DNA of 5,873 bases. It comes from Mariprofundus sp. (GTDB lineage Bacteria > Pseudomonadota > Zetaproteobacteria > Mariprofundales > Mariprofundaceae). A program made the translations under genes and the position numbers. The stretch lies in the NCBI GenBank assembly GCA_030951095.1, contig JAUZQI010000054.1:1-5873 (forward strand), read 5' to 3'. Positions 4,700-5,873 of the stretch are shown here, in pieces. Every line of letters starts with the position of its first letter. The stretch's first letter is position 1. The notes under the pieces were generated by a model. That model had not been told where the DNA came from, did no database searches, and was given only the letters and a program-made list of their open reading frames with translations.

Positions 4700-5873
4700 A
4701 TGAGCGTAGAACTACTGGTCAATGTGGCTCCGTTTGAAACACGGATTGCACGTATCGAGAATGGACATCCTGAAGAAATTTATATTGAGCGTGAACGTGG
4801 TCTGAAAGGTAATATCTACAAAGGCCGTGTTCAGCGTGTACTGCCCGGCATCCAGGCTGCTTTTGTCGACATCGGGATGCAAAAAGCCGGCTTTCTTTAT
4901 GCCGGCGATATCGCCACCGCCAAACAACAGGTCGACAGCTTCACGGAGGATATGGAACAACCTGATGAAGCCAACTGCGCGGCTGAAACTGCCGACAGCT
5001 TACCCTCACGCCGTAATGCGCCACCGATTTCCGGCCTGCTCAAGGATGGTCAAAATCTGATGGTTCAGGTGTCCCGTGAACCCATTGCTTCCAAAGGGCC
5101 TCGCCTGACCAGCCAGCTTGGTTTGCCCGGTCGTTATCTGGTTTATATGCCAAATCTGGATCATATCGGCATTGCCAGGCGCCTCGAAGATCCGGAAGAA
5201 CGTGAACGGTTGCTTAACATCTGCAAGTCCATGAATCTGCAACAGGGTGGCATTATTATCCGCACAGTTGCCGAAGGAAAAGAGGAACCTGAATTGCGTC
5301 AGGATCTCGATTTCCTGTTGCGATTATGGACAGATATTGAAAAAAGAGCCAAGAACTCCGCCCCTGGCTCCATGATCCATAAAGAGCTGAACCTGTATTT
5401 GCGTGTCATGCGTGATTATGTCGATGCTGAAGTAGAAAAAATTCATATCGACTCCCGCGAAGCCTATGAAACGATGAAAAAATTTGCCCGCCGTTTCATG
5501 CCGGAAGTGGCCAAAAAGCTTTATTACTATCCGGGCAACCGCCCGATTTTTGACGTCTATGGCGTCGAAGAAACCATGGAACGGGCACTGCAACGGCGTG
5601 TAGCACTTAAATCCGGTGGCCATATTGTTATTGATCAAACCGAAGCATTAATTGCCATTGATGTGAATTCAGGATCCTTTGTCGGCTCCAGAAATATGGA
5701 AGAAACCGGCTTCAAAACCAATCTCGAGGCCGTGCATGAAATTGTACACCAGCTTCGCTTGCGTAATCTGGGCGGCATTATTGTGGTCGATTTTATTGAC
5801 ATGCAGGAAGAGCAAAATAAATTGAAGCTGATTGAGGTTCTGGAAGAGGCCCTGAAACGGGATAAAGCGAAAA
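4700..5873 (+). CDS. rng: Ribonuclease G, N-terminal 391 residues (runs off the window end)
   Basis: RNase G is a 5'-end-sensitive endoribonuclease of the RNase E/G family that matures 16S rRNA and starts mRNA decay. The open frame runs from ATG at 4700 with no stop before 5873. It has the family N terminus (VELLVNVAP), an S1-type domain with GNIYKGRVQRVLPG (37-50) and AAFVDIG (53-59), and the DNase I-like catalytic core. The two Mg2+-binding aspartates are D321 (in AIDVNSG) and D364 (in VVDFIDM), 43 residues apart as in E. coli RNase E. The zinc-link cysteine motif and C terminus lie beyond the window; E. coli RNase G has 489 residues. Compared with it, residues 72-113 in the S1 domain carry about 19 extra residues, rich in acidic and small amino acids. 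A GGGA nine bases upstream may serve as ribosome site. The gene may be co-transcribed with maf; no clear separate promoter was found. Confidence 0.95.
   Translation, partial: MSVELLVNVAPFETRIARIENGHPEEIYIERERGLKGNIYKGRVQRVLPGIQAAFVDIGMQKAGFLYAGDIATAKQQVDSFTEDMEQPDEANCAAETADSLPSRRNAPPISGLLKDGQNLMVQVSREPIASKGPRLTSQLGLPGRYLVYMPNLDHIGIARRLEDPEERERLLNICKSMNLQQGGIIIRTVAEGKEEPELRQDLDFLLRLWTDIEKRAKNSAPGSMIHKELNLYLRVMRDYVDAEVEKIHIDSREAYETMKKFARRFMPEVAKKLYYYPGNRPIFDVYGVEETMERALQRRVALKSGGHIVIDQTEALIAIDVNSGSFVGSRNMEETGFKTNLEAVHEIVHQLRLRNLGGIIVVDFIDMQEEQNKLKLIEVLEEALKRDKAK

Noticed and set aside
5324..5638. 104-codon minus-strand open frame
   Set aside because: It is antisense to the RNase G core, whose conserved motifs are read without interruption on the plus strand.

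Overview
The window carries ordinary proteobacterial housekeeping genes next to a pair of cyclic-di-GMP phosphodiesterase genes. The best clue to the lineage is IspB, the ubiquinone side-chain octaprenyl diphosphate synthase, together with the conserved maf-rng neighbourhood; both point to Pseudomonadota. The exact class cannot be read from the sequence. Base composition looks balanced, with AT-rich intergenic stretches.

Layout. Positions 1-52 hold seven perfect copies of the heptamer ATTGGTG plus a partial eighth, and the array probably continues beyond the left edge. Positions 53-265 contain no convincing gene but hold two inverted repeats; the second forms a long hairpin that touches the stop codon of the next gene. 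Positions 266-2787 (minus strand) hold a two-gene operon. A receiver-HD-GYP response regulator comes first, followed with a 4-base ATGA overlap by a membrane-anchored GAF-HD-GYP protein. Positions 2788-2996 form an AT-rich intergenic region with a promoter-like sequence, a dyad, a G7 tract and a second copy of a short repeat also seen at 224-244. Positions 2997-3989 (minus strand) hold ispB. It diverges from maf (4052-4603, plus strand), which is followed by the first 391 codons of rng (RNase G, 4700 to the window end).

How the genes work together. The HD-GYP pair should lower cyclic-di-GMP in response to one phosphorylation input and one ligand or membrane input; no partner kinase or diguanylate cyclase is in the window. 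IspB supplies the quinone tail, Maf removes non-canonical or surplus pyrimidine nucleotides, and RNase G processes RNA. maf and rng are neighbours in many proteobacteria.

No mobile-element gene, defence system, CRISPR array or RNA gene is visible. The points most worth a second look are the absence of Shine-Dalgarno sequences for both divergent genes, whose -10-like boxes sit at leaderless spacing; a glutamine where Maf proteins normally have their conserved lysine; and a shared short repeat on both sides of the HD-GYP operon.
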